A stretch of 11,392 nt of DNA from RYN-433 sp036558265 (GTDB lineage Bacteria; Planctomycetota; Phycisphaerae; Tepidisphaerales; Tepidisphaeraceae). The stretch is from assembly GCA_036558265.1 (NCBI GenBank), contig DATBFY010000421.1, forward strand, positions 1 to 11,392. The letters run 5' to 3'. Below the pieces are notes generated by a model. It was given only the letters and a program-made list of their open reading frames with translations, was not told the origin of the DNA and made no database searches. Both the position numbers and the translations under genes were made by a program. Shown here one piece after another: positions 5,367 to 11,392 of the stretch; positions within the stretch are counted from its first letter, which is position 1; the number at the start of each line of letters is the position of its first letter.

Positions 5367-6305
5367 TCAGGATTTTTTCTTGCCGTGAACTTCGGTGGGG
5401 TAGTAATCGCCCTGGTCGGCGCCGAAGCCCTTGACCTCGTGCGGCTTGATCGCGGCTTCCTTGGGCCCCTCGAGGGGACCGGCGCTCAGGACGCGAACGG
5501 TGGGTTTGGCGGGGGCCGCCGTCTTGGCATCGCCAGCGGTGACTGCCCCGACCTCGCCGCTCTTGAGCTTGGCTTCCAACTCGGCCTCGAGCTTTGCGAG
5601 CTGGTCGAGATCGGCATCAGTGACGGCGGCGCGGTTGCGCTCGGCGGCGGTCTTGCCGCTGGAACTGCTGCGATACTTGGACAGGTCGAATTCGTCGTCC
5701 GATGACTTGCCGCGTCCGTAACCGGCGCTGATCAGGAAGCCGACCACGCTGGGCCAGATCAGGCCGATCAGCACGAATCCGCCCAGCGTGTAGACGGGAT
5801 ACGCGCCGCGCGGCGTCTCGATCCAACTGAACTTGTAGCTGAACGTGCTGGCGAGCGGGAACTTGGCCTTATCGAGCGTGGCGAGCTTGTCGCGGAGTTT
5901 CTGGAGGTATTGGCGGGCAGTGAGACCGTCAATATTGCCCGCGATGCTCGGCTGCTTGGGGTTGTGGAGCTGGAGGATCATGCGGCGATGGGCGATGTCG
6001 CACTTGACCGGGTCGTCGTGGCGTCGGAGCAGCACGTCGTAGGTCGCGTAGTCGGTCTCGCCCTGGGCGGTGCCCGGCAGGGGCATCTCGGAGGCGGGGT
6101 GGACGCGCACGTTGCGGACGTCGGCGACCATGCGGCGGCTGGGGTCCTTTCGCTGCAGCAGTTGCTCTTCGAGCACCTGGGGGCCGACGGAGTCGGTTCC
6201 CACGCGCTCGGTGGGCCCGGAATAGAGCGAGATGGTGGCCGCCATCGCGCCGACGAACACGCCGATGACGCACCAATGCCAACGCTTGAAGTCTTCAATA
6301 CCCAT
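5367..6305 (-). CDS. Unrecognised two-helix membrane protein
   Basis: I do not recognise a named family. From the ATG at 6305 it has 312 residues: a short cytoplasmic start (MGIEDFKRWHW), helix 1 (about 11-28), a region of about 140 residues (29-170) that should lie outside the cytoplasm, helix 2 (about 172-194, TLGGFVLIGLIWPSVVGFLI), then a charged cytoplasmic tail. The tail has a probable short coiled coil (230-249, DADLDQLAKLEAELEAKLKS) and a lysine-rich end (GKKKS). The KRWHW-plus-helix start is one I associate with uncharacterised planctomycete proteins. The frame is open to ATGs at 6374 and 6383, which would add a low-complexity Ala/Arg-rich tail of 23-26 residues. I prefer 6305 because the protein core starts there and a GGGGGAG lies about 12 nt upstream, though that spacing is long. 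Its 3' end lies 49 bp from operator-like site 1. No functional link to sulfate uptake is visible. Confidence 0.75.
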   Translation of the reverse strand: MGIEDFKRWHWCVIGVFVGAMAATISLYSGPTERVGTDSVGPQVLEEQLLQRKDPSRRMVADVRNVRVHPASEMPLPGTAQGETDYATYDVLLRRHDDPVKCDIAHRRMILQLHNPKQPSIAGNIDGLTARQYLQKLRDKLATLDKAKFPLASTFSYKFSWIETPRGAYPVYTLGGFVLIGLIWPSVVGFLISAGYGRGKSSDDEFDLSKYRSSSSGKTAAERNRAAVTDADLDQLAKLEAELEAKLKSGEVGAVTAGDAKTAAPAKPTVRVLSAGPLEGPKEAAIKPHEVKGFGADQGDYYPTEVHGKKKS

Positions 6306-6601
6306 AGAAACCAGACGCTCCCCCGCACGGTTTCCCGCGCGGTTTGCACCCGCCGACCGGGCTGCCGCGGACATCACATCCATGTACGCCCGGGCAGGGC
6401 GGCGGACACCTCAGCACCTACTACCACGCGCCGCGGGGGCGGTTGATGCAAACCCGGCCGCGGCGGGCGGCCCCTCCATGAGCTTTTATCGTCGTCGCCG
6501 GGCGGGTCGTTACATCCGATCTGCTGAATCGACGCGAAAAATGCGGCTTCTCTAACGAATAGGACGACGCGCGCCCAATTCGCATCCGTACAATCCGAGC
6601 C
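6306..6601. other. Divergent intergenic region, nothing firm
   Basis: This region separates the minus-strand membrane protein from the plus-strand EamA gene. It contains GC-rich short dyads such as GGCCGC/GCGGCC (6456-6472), which are expected in such sequence, and a TACAAT close to the EamA start. Short open frames on both strands lack ribosome sites and recognisable proteins. Confidence 0.5.
6589..6594 (+). promoter_or_regulatory. Possible -10 hexamer TACAAT next to the EamA start
   Basis: TACAAT ends 7 nt before the ATG at 6602 and no Shine-Dalgarno is seen. A start site at the usual distance would fall on or next to the ATG, implying a leaderless mRNA. No good -35 is visible 17 nt upstream, so support is limited. 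Confidence 0.25.
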
Positions 6602-7036
6602 ATGGGACAATATCAATGGCTGATCTACGCGGCCCTGGGGGCCGTGGCGGCGGCGGTGATCGCACCGCTGGGCAAGAAGGGGATCGAAGGCCTGGATTCC
6701 AACGTCGTGACCGCCGTGCGCAGCATATTCCAGGCGCTGGTCGTAGTGCTGGTGGTCACCCTGATGAACCTGTGGGGGAACCTGCGGCACTTTCACGCCA
6801 GGGCGTTCGGCTTCGCGGCGCTGGCGGGCCTGGCAGGGGGGCTGTCGTGGCTGTTCATGTTCAAGGCGCTGGCGAGCCCGGGCGGGGCGGTGTCGAAGGT
6901 CGCGCCGATCGACAAGCTCAGCATGCCCCTGAGCGTTTTATTGGCAGTGCTGGTGTTGAACGAGAGGCCGGGCGTGGTGAACTGGGTCGGCGTCGCGATG
7001 ATGGCGGTTGGGGCGTACCTGGTGGCGCACAAGTAG
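6602..7036 (+). CDS. Half-size EamA/DMT-family transporter
   Basis: The 144-residue protein is almost entirely membrane helices, about five: 6-25, 34-58, 67-90, 98-120 and 124-142. The motif FMFKALASPGGAVSKVAPIDKLSMPLS and the ending LNERPGVVNWVGVAMMAVGAYLV fit the single EamA domain of the drug/metabolite transporter superfamily. Classical members carry two such domains in about 300 residues. Half-size members of about 140 residues are a known group and probably work as dimers. The substrate cannot be read from the sequence. It is the only clear plus-strand gene here, divergent from the gene before it and convergent with the CAP gene after it. Confidence 0.88.
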   Translation: MGQYQWLIYAALGAVAAAVIAPLGKKGIEGLDSNVVTAVRSIFQALVVVLVVTLMNLWGNLRHFHARAFGFAALAGLAGGLSWLFMFKALASPGGAVSKVAPIDKLSMPLSVLLAVLVLNERPGVVNWVGVAMMAVGAYLVAHK

Positions 7037-7067
7037 GCGATGAGAACCCACCCGGCAGTTAGCGGTC

Positions 7068-7080
7068 GCACCGAAGGTGC
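7068..7080. other. Small stem-loop between convergent genes
   Basis: GCACC (7068-7072) pairs with GGTGC (7076-7080) around GAA; TCGCAC (7066-7071) can alternatively pair with GTGCGA (7083-7088). It lies in the 66-bp gap between two converging genes, where a shared terminator would be expected, but there is no T-run on either side. It is at best a weak terminator. Confidence 0.25.
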
Positions 7081-7102
7081 ACGTGCGAGCCGGCGCAGCG
7101 CG

Positions 7103-8893
7103 CTACGCGAGGAAGACGTCTTCGAGACTCAGCAGCGTGTCCTTGACGTCCTTGGGCGCGCGGTCGTGCCCGGCGCCGCCGTCGAGGTGGTCGGCGCCGC
7201 CGCCGCCCCAGAGCGAGTCGTCGCCCGCGTTGCCCATGAGCACGTCGTTGCCGGCGCTGCCCTGCAGGGTGTCGTTGCCGCTGCCGCCGATCAGCGTGTC
7301 GCTGCCCAGCCCGCCGTCGACCACGCTGCCCCGCACGGTGTTTGACAGGGTGACCAAGTCGTTGCCCGCCATCGCCGACACGTAGATCCTGCTGACCTTC
7401 TTGTAGTCGAACGTGTAGTTCACGCCGTTGACCTTGGCGACGAGCGCTCCGCCCGCGAGCGACAGGTTGATGTTGTCGCTTCCCTCCGTGCCGTTGACGA
7501 CCAGCGTCCCGTTGGCGGTGAGCACCGCCGCCGGCACGTTGACGGTGAACGTGCCGACCGTGACCGCCGGCGCGAAGTTGCCATTGATGTCGGCGACCTG
7601 CCCGGGCTGGAGGGTGACGGTGTACTGCCCGTTGTCGGCCGAGTCGAAGAATCCGCCGGGCGCGGTGAAGCGGTAGGTCGCGCTGCGCCCCGGGGCATTG
7701 CCGGGACGGTCGAGGGAGACGAGCTGCGCCGGCGCCGAGAATCCACCGGGCCCGGTCACCAGCAGGTCGCCACTGGAGAGGCTGGCGGCGTTGACGGCGG
7801 CGTTGTCGGAGTAGGCGATCGTGAAGGTTCGCTCGGCGGCGCCGCCCGGCAGGCTGCCGACCGCGGTCAGCCTGGCGCCGGGGCCCGACGCGTCGGGCTT
7901 GAAATTGGCGCGGGTGAAGTTCCGCTGCACGTTGGAGTCCACGATCGTGACGTTGCCGGTCAGCGCCACTCCTTTCAGACCGCCGCCCGATGCCGTCACG
8001 CTGTAGGTGCCCGGCGGCAACTGCATCTGGTATCCACCGGCGGTCATGCTGGTGGTCACGAACGTTCCCGCCTTGCCGCTGGCGATGACGGTGACGTCGG
8101 GCAGTGCCTCGCCAGGCGTGTAGCAGCCGTCGCGGTTCTTGTCGTCGTAGACCGTGCCGAGCAGGAACGGCTGCTGTCCGCGGCGGCTGCCGAAGTCTTC
8201 GCTCACCACGAGCGGCCCGACCGCCTTGCCGGTGGGCGCATCCGCGATGGAGATGCCCACCTCGTCGAACATGCCGGCCATCAGGTTCTCACGGTGTCCG
8301 GGCGGGTTCTGGATGCCGTGCGGACCGTCGCCCCAGTCCACGGCAAAGCCTGCGTGGCCATAGGGCACCGAATCCATGAACGCGAAGACGTTCTCCCCGA
8401 CGAAACTGGCGTCGCGATAGCCGGCGCGCTGCACGCGTCCCAGGAGCGGCTCCTCGCCCGGCAACTGGTGCGACTGCTGGTCGGACGCGATCATGCGCTG
8501 GTTGTGATCCTTGCCGGCCTTGGCGAGCTGGTCGTTCCATGCCAGGGGGGGCACGGCCGACAGGCTCGTCCACTGGTTCGCCAGCGCCTTGCGATCCACC
8601 TTGAAGAACGAAAGCGCCCGCTGGATGTCCGGGTCTTTGGAGTTGAGGATGAGGGGCAACTCCTGCGCCGGGTGGGCGCGCAGGCGGTTCAGGAACTCGA
8701 GCATCTGCTGCTCGCGCGGCGTGGGACCGGCGGCTGACAGCAGCGTGCGCGACTCCAACGTCTCCAGCTTGACTGGGCGGATTACGAACGACGACAGTAA
8801 CAACGCCATGCGCAGCGGCTCCCGGTGATCGTCATGAGTGTGGCCCGCGAAGCGAATCGTGCACTTCGAACTGAAGCGCCTCGAATTGCCCAT
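7103..8893 (-). CDS. Exported CAP-domain protein with C-terminal RTX-type repeats
   Basis: This is a 596-residue surface or secreted protein of unknown substrate. The N-terminus has LETLESRTLLSA (43-54), the planctomycete export-associated motif, after a hydrophobic stretch (MALLLSSFVI). A CAP/SCP domain follows (about 61-230): NRLRAHP, LAWNDQLAKAGKDHNQRM, SHQLPG with His142, GEN (Glu167) and GHREN (His200), the usual polar cleft residues. Next come a beta-sandwich of the carboxypeptidase-regulatory or SdrD_B type (about 237-300, VYDDKNRDGCYTPGEALPDV), an Ig-like segment ending near 440, and a C-terminal part with six glycine-Asp nonapeptides (526-579, of the form GGxGxDxLx) that should bind calcium. 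The ATG at 8893 is chosen because AGGAG lies 8 nt upstream. The frame is open further upstream to 9088, but that part crosses the terminator of the preceding gene. CAP proteins range from proteases to lipid binders, so the activity is unknown. Confidence 0.88.
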   Translation of the reverse strand: MGNSRRFSSKCTIRFAGHTHDDHREPLRMALLLSSFVIRPVKLETLESRTLLSAAGPTPREQQMLEFLNRLRAHPAQELPLILNSKDPDIQRALSFFKVDRKALANQWTSLSAVPPLAWNDQLAKAGKDHNQRMIASDQQSHQLPGEEPLLGRVQRAGYRDASFVGENVFAFMDSVPYGHAGFAVDWGDGPHGIQNPPGHRENLMAGMFDEVGISIADAPTGKAVGPLVVSEDFGSRRGQQPFLLGTVYDDKNRDGCYTPGEALPDVTVIASGKAGTFVTTSMTAGGYQMQLPPGTYSVTASGGGLKGVALTGNVTIVDSNVQRNFTRANFKPDASGPGARLTAVGSLPGGAAERTFTIAYSDNAAVNAASLSSGDLLVTGPGGFSAPAQLVSLDRPGNAPGRSATYRFTAPGGFFDSADNGQYTVTLQPGQVADINGNFAPAVTVGTFTVNVPAAVLTANGTLVVNGTEGSDNINLSLAGGALVAKVNGVNYTFDYKKVSRIYVSAMAGNDLVTLSNTVRGSVVDGGLGSDTLIGGSGNDTLQGSAGNDVLMGNAGDDSLWGGGGADHLDGGAGHDRAPKDVKDTLLSLEDVFLA

Positions 8894-8901
8894 CTTACGA
8901 A

Positions 8902-8906
8902 CTCCT
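8902..8906 (-). promoter_or_regulatory. Ribosome binding site of the CAP-domain gene (AGGAG)
   Basis: AGGAG on the minus strand is followed by 8 nt and the ATG at 8893. No comparable site precedes the alternative ATG at 8926, so this decides the start. Confidence 0.7.
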
Positions 8907-8928
8907 GGGGGAGCGGATCGACTCATAA

Positions 8929-8955
8929 TCGCTTCCAACAACAATTTGGAAGCGA
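8929..8955. promoter_or_regulatory. 10-bp inverted repeat in the CAP gene leader
   Basis: TCGCTTCCAA (8929-8938) and TTGGAAGCGA (8946-8955) are exact reverse complements around a 7-nt AT-rich loop. The element starts about 4 nt after a TATAAA -10-like hexamer on the minus strand, so it would cover the expected transcription start. It could be an operator or a stem-loop at the 5' end of the mRNA. Confidence 0.5.
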
Positions 8956-8959
8956 GTAT

Positions 8960-8965
8960 TTTATA
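8960..8965 (-). promoter_or_regulatory. Possible -10 hexamer of the CAP gene (TATAAA)
   Basis: An AT-rich island (TTGATTATAAAATACT on the minus strand) in GC-rich surroundings contains TATAAA. No convincing -35 lies 16-18 nt upstream. It sits between the terminator of the oxidoreductase gene and the CAP ribosome site, where a promoter is required if the terminator works. Confidence 0.35.
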
Positions 8966-8996
8966 ATCAAACCGGGCTCGTCGGCGTTCCGCGGGT

Positions 8997-9034
8997 AAAA
9001 AAGACACGGGCGAGCCCAAGTGGGGTCGCCCGTG
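8997..9034 (-). terminator. Intrinsic terminator of the oxidoreductase gene
   Basis: On the minus strand CACGGGCGA (9034-9026) pairs perfectly over 9 bp with TCGCCCGTG (9013-9005). The stem extends by three more pairs past one mismatch to a 4-nt loop, and is followed by TCTTTTTT (9004-8997). This is a textbook terminator shape, about 75 bp after the oxidoreductase stop. A second stem-loop (CGCGCCC/GGGCGCG, 9079-9100) and a 6-bp triloop hairpin (9044-9058) lie between. The stem shares the CACGGGCG...CGCCCGTG core with the repeat inside the gene at 10403-10468. Confidence 0.75.
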
Positions 9035-9109
9035 CCACCCGAGACCGAGATCCTCGGTTTTGTACGGCTCTCTATACTCGCGCCCCATAGCGAGGGCGCG
9101 CCTCTCTGG

Positions 9110-11392
9110 TCAGACACGGGTCGGTGTGGCAATCGCGTCGAGGATCGATCCCCGACCACCGCCACCGGTCGTCTCCTTCACCGCGGGCGTCGGCTCACCG
9201 CCGCCGCCCAGCAGCGATTCCACGTACGCCCGGGCCTTCTCCTGCTTGGGATAGCGGATCTCGCGATAACCGCTGACCTGCTCCGGGCACCGCAGCACTT
9301 CCAGCGCCTGCGCGTACGACTCATCACTTTCCAGCCGCACGCGGTCCAACAGGCCTTCGTACCAGTCGCGGAACGCGACCTCGCGCCGGTGCCAGCCCGG
9401 CAGGCGCCGCCACCATTTCATCTTGCTCACCAGCCGAAGCTGCCAGTCGGTCGTGCTGATGCGGAAGCGCAGCCGCCACGGGCCGATGTTGAATTCCGGA
9501 TTCGTATGGTGGCGGTAGACGATCCGATCGCCGTTGCTCTCGTCCACGCCGTACTTGGCGATGTCGCGCACCTTCTTCTCGTAGCGGGTCAGGAGGTAAG
9601 CGACGTACGGCTCGTCCTTGATCAGCGTGACCTTCGCCAGGTTCCAGATGACCGCCGCCGTGGCGGCGAATCCCCGCCCGGCGAAGTCGCGATGGTAGAC
9701 GTGCTGCACCAGCTTGACGTACCGCCGCGCGAGCTTGTGATCCTGGTACTGCATCAGGTCGTAAATCCGCAGCGCCAGGTCGTACTTGAGCTCTTCCGGC
9801 AGGTTCTTCATGTGCTTGATCGCGCCGTGTACGAGCTGTTCGTAGCGTGCGGCCCAGGCGCGGCCCAACAACTTGCTCTTGCGCAGGATGCGCGTCTTGC
9901 TGGTGACGAGCTGCTCCCACGTCACAGCCGCGGGGCGGTTGGGCAGCGCCCGGGGCTCCAGCGCCAGCTTGCGGCCGATGTTGAAGGCCTTGAGGTTCTT
10001 GCGATGGTCGCGGCGGATCGTGTCCTTGATCGCCCAGGCGATCGAGTGCGCGCTCACCGGGATCAGCCCGAGTTGGTAGGCCACACCCATGATCATGATG
10101 TTCACGTACTGCTTGGAGCCCAGGCGCTCCTCGCAGAGCTTGGAGAGGTTCTTGGCGTAGGAGTATTCCTCGCGCGAGTGGGCGAAGATCTCGTCCTTGA
10201 GCTTCTCGGGGTCGAAGTCGCTCTTGCCCAGCAGCGTGTAGACCGTCGGCTGCTTGTGCAGGTTGACCACCGAGCAGGTGCGCTCCTTTGACGCCACGCG
10301 GAACTGCTCGCGCGGGTCGATCGCCCGGGTGCCCTCGAGCACGTCCACCGCCAGCAACAGGTCCGCCCGCCCATAGGGAATGTGCCCGGTGGTCGGATAG
10401 CTCGTAGCACGGGCGCCTCGCCCGTGTTCGTTTTCAGAGTCAGACACGGGCGGGGCGCCCGTGCTACGGGACTCTTCGTTCACGAACGTGATCTGCGAGT
10501 AAACGCCGCCATTCCGGATGGCCAAGCCTTTCTTGTCGGCGAAGACCACTCGATAGCCCTGCTTATGCCCCGCGCGGACCAGGATCGCCCCGACCACGCC
10601 GATGCCCATCCCGCCCACGCCCGCCATGTGGACGCGCCACGCCTCGCCGGGCTTGTCCATCGCGTGGACCCGCGTCGGCTCGGGGAGCTTGTCCAGCGCC
10701 ATGTGCGGCAGCAGGTATCGACGCCGCTTCTTGCGGACGATCGTCACCTGCTCGAACGACGGGCAGGGCTTGACGTCCACCGCCGCCTCGTTGGTCACCC
10801 GCACCCGCTCGCACGCGCCGTCGTTGACGCACCAGGTCAGGTCCGTGTCGATCTTACGCCCGTAATCGGTGTCCACCGTCGTCAGGCCGGGGCAGGCCGT
10901 CTGCTTCGTGCACTCCAGGCAGTGCTCGCAGACCTCCGGCGTGACGTTCATGTGCGTCTTCTTCGGCAGGTACCCCTTCTCCTTGATCGTCTTGCGCTCC
11001 TGCTTGAGCACGCTGCGGTTATAGGTGATCCCGCACTCCTTGTCGGCGATGATGATCTTCACCCCATCCGACAGGATCGTCTTCTCCAGGATCCGCCGGT
11101 ACGTCGAGCGGTCCGCAGGCGAGAGTTTCACGATCGTCACCGGCGACGTCCCCGCCATCCCGCGCACGATCTGCTCGATGTCCTGGATGTAGTGATGATT
11201 GCCGAACGCGTCCTCCTCCTGGCCGGCGTGGTCCTGGTGGCCGGTCATCGCGGTCGTCTTGTTCTCCAGGATGATGAAGGTCAGGTCCTGGCTGGCCTTG
11301 ATCGCGTTGGAGATGGCAATCGCGCCCGAGTGGAAGAACGTGCCGTCCCCCATGAACACGATCTGCTTGTTGGTGATGAACGGGTCGATGCC
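9110..11392 (-). CDS. Fused indolepyruvate:ferredoxin oxidoreductase, 5' end outside the window
   Basis: Enzymes of this family oxidatively decarboxylate aryl 2-oxoacids to acyl-CoA and CO2, reducing ferredoxin, in the cytoplasm. The visible 760 residues begin in frame at the window edge (GIDPFITNKQIVFMGDGT). First comes the thiamine diphosphate-binding region (MGDGTFFHSG, 14-23; ILENKTTAMTGHQ, about 41-53). A cysteine-rich iron-sulfur segment follows (Cys155, 158, 161, 167, 188, 194, 210), then a gamma/IorB-like domain starting with AGVGGMGIG (257-265). The last half resembles DUF6537, seen at the C-terminus of fused members (YEQLVHGAIKHMKNLPEELK onwards). The family usually has about 1,100-1,200 residues, so some 400 N-terminal residues lie outside. 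Between Cys194 and Cys210 the spacing looks about 11 residues longer than I remember. A 66-bp repeat adds residues 309-330. A terminator follows. Substrate preference cannot be read here. Confidence 0.9.
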   Translation of the reverse strand, partial: GIDPFITNKQIVFMGDGTFFHSGAIAISNAIKASQDLTFIILENKTTAMTGHQDHAGQEEDAFGNHHYIQDIEQIVRGMAGTSPVTIVKLSPADRSTYRRILEKTILSDGVKIIIADKECGITYNRSVLKQERKTIKEKGYLPKKTHMNVTPEVCEHCLECTKQTACPGLTTVDTDYGRKIDTDLTWCVNDGACERVRVTNEAAVDVKPCPSFEQVTIVRKKRRRYLLPHMALDKLPEPTRVHAMDKPGEAWRVHMAGVGGMGIGVVGAILVRAGHKQGYRVVFADKKGLAIRNGGVYSQITFVNEESRSTGAPPVSDSENEHGRGARATSYPTTGHIPYGRADLLLAVDVLEGTRAIDPREQFRVASKERTCSVVNLHKQPTVYTLLGKSDFDPEKLKDEIFAHSREEYSYAKNLSKLCEERLGSKQYVNIMIMGVAYQLGLIPVSAHSIAWAIKDTIRRDHRKNLKAFNIGRKLALEPRALPNRPAAVTWEQLVTSKTRILRKSKLLGRAWAARYEQLVHGAIKHMKNLPEELKYDLALRIYDLMQYQDHKLARRYVKLVQHVYHRDFAGRGFAATAAVIWNLAKVTLIKDEPYVAYLLTRYEKKVRDIAKYGVDESNGDRIVYRHHTNPEFNIGPWRLRFRISTTDWQLRLVSKMKWWRRLPGWHRREVAFRDWYEGLLDRVRLESDESYAQALEVLRCPEQVSGYREIRYPKQEKARAYVESLLGGGGEPTPAVKETTGGGGRGSILDAIATPTRV
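10403..10468. repeat. 66-bp imperfect inverted repeat inside the oxidoreductase gene
   Basis: The arms 10403-10427 and 10444-10468 are 25 bp long and match with one mismatch (position 10418), around a 16-nt loop. Each arm also contains a nested palindrome, CACGGGCG-CCT-CGCCCGTG (10408-10426) and its counterpart. The length is exactly 22 codons, so the reading frame survives. It encodes a hydrophilic stretch including STGAPPVSDSENEHGRGARA, placed between SQITFVNEE and TGHIPYGRADLL, two blocks that look conserved. The form suggests a small palindromic mobile or dispersed element tolerated as a loop. No clear target-site duplication is visible. Confidence 0.7.

Noticed and set aside
7248..7320. 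Short tandem repeats suggesting a CRISPR or satellite array
   Set aside because: The periodic 27-bp pattern is the coding sequence of the RTX-type nonapeptides of the CAP protein, not an array of identical repeats with spacers.
8894..9088. Upstream extension of the CAP-domain protein
   Set aside because: It would cross the intrinsic terminator and the inverted repeat, has no ribosome site and no helix or motif. AGGAG supports the ATG at 8893.
9020..10291. 423-codon open frame on the plus strand
   Set aside because: It is antisense to the well-supported oxidoreductase gene and starts within its terminator region.

Overview
The window looks chromosomal, from a GC-rich bacterium of the Planctomycetota, possibly class Phycisphaerae. 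The best evidence is the N-terminus of the secreted protein at 7103-8893. It carries an LETLESRTLLSA segment, the short motif that planctomycetes place at the start of many exported or surface proteins. High GC also explains the long open frames antisense to the real genes.

Layout. Positions 1-215 hold a truncated N-terminal piece of a small membrane protein, followed by a dispersed-repeat-like sequence. Positions 216-4851 (minus strand) are a complete sulfate/thiosulfate ABC importer operon, transcribed sbp-cysT-cysW-cysA: periplasmic binding protein, two permeases and ATPase. A nested inverted repeat fills the sbp-cysT gap. Upstream of sbp, positions 4852-5366 form an unusual regulatory region. 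It has a perfect 22-bp palindrome, a degenerate second copy beside a plausible sbp promoter, and between them a run of five compact stem-loops that overlaps a doubtful 53-codon ORF. Positions 5367-6305 (minus) encode an unrecognised two-helix membrane protein. Positions 6602-7036 (plus) encode a half-size EamA/DMT transporter. Positions 7103-8893 (minus) encode an exported CAP-domain protein ending in six RTX-type nonapeptides. Positions 9110-11392 (minus, 5' end outside the window) encode most of a fused indolepyruvate:ferredoxin oxidoreductase with a C-terminal DUF6537-like region. A good intrinsic terminator follows it.

How the parts work together. The four sbp-cysTWA proteins form one importer bringing sulfate (or thiosulfate) into the cytoplasm for cysteine synthesis. 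The palindromes and hairpins upstream are the natural place for sulfur control, but the regulator is not in the window. The oxidoreductase belongs to ferredoxin-linked amino-acid catabolism and has no visible link to sulfate uptake.

I see no phage, IS element, CRISPR array, tRNA, rRNA or defence system. The less ordinary content is: (1) the palindrome pair and hairpin array upstream of sbp; (2) a CysW about 1.6 times the usual length, with a charged loop and an extra roughly 90-residue segment that probably adds two membrane helices; (3) a 66-bp imperfect inverted repeat lying in frame inside the oxidoreductase gene and sharing its CACGGGCG core with the terminator of the same gene. None of these proves a new system.
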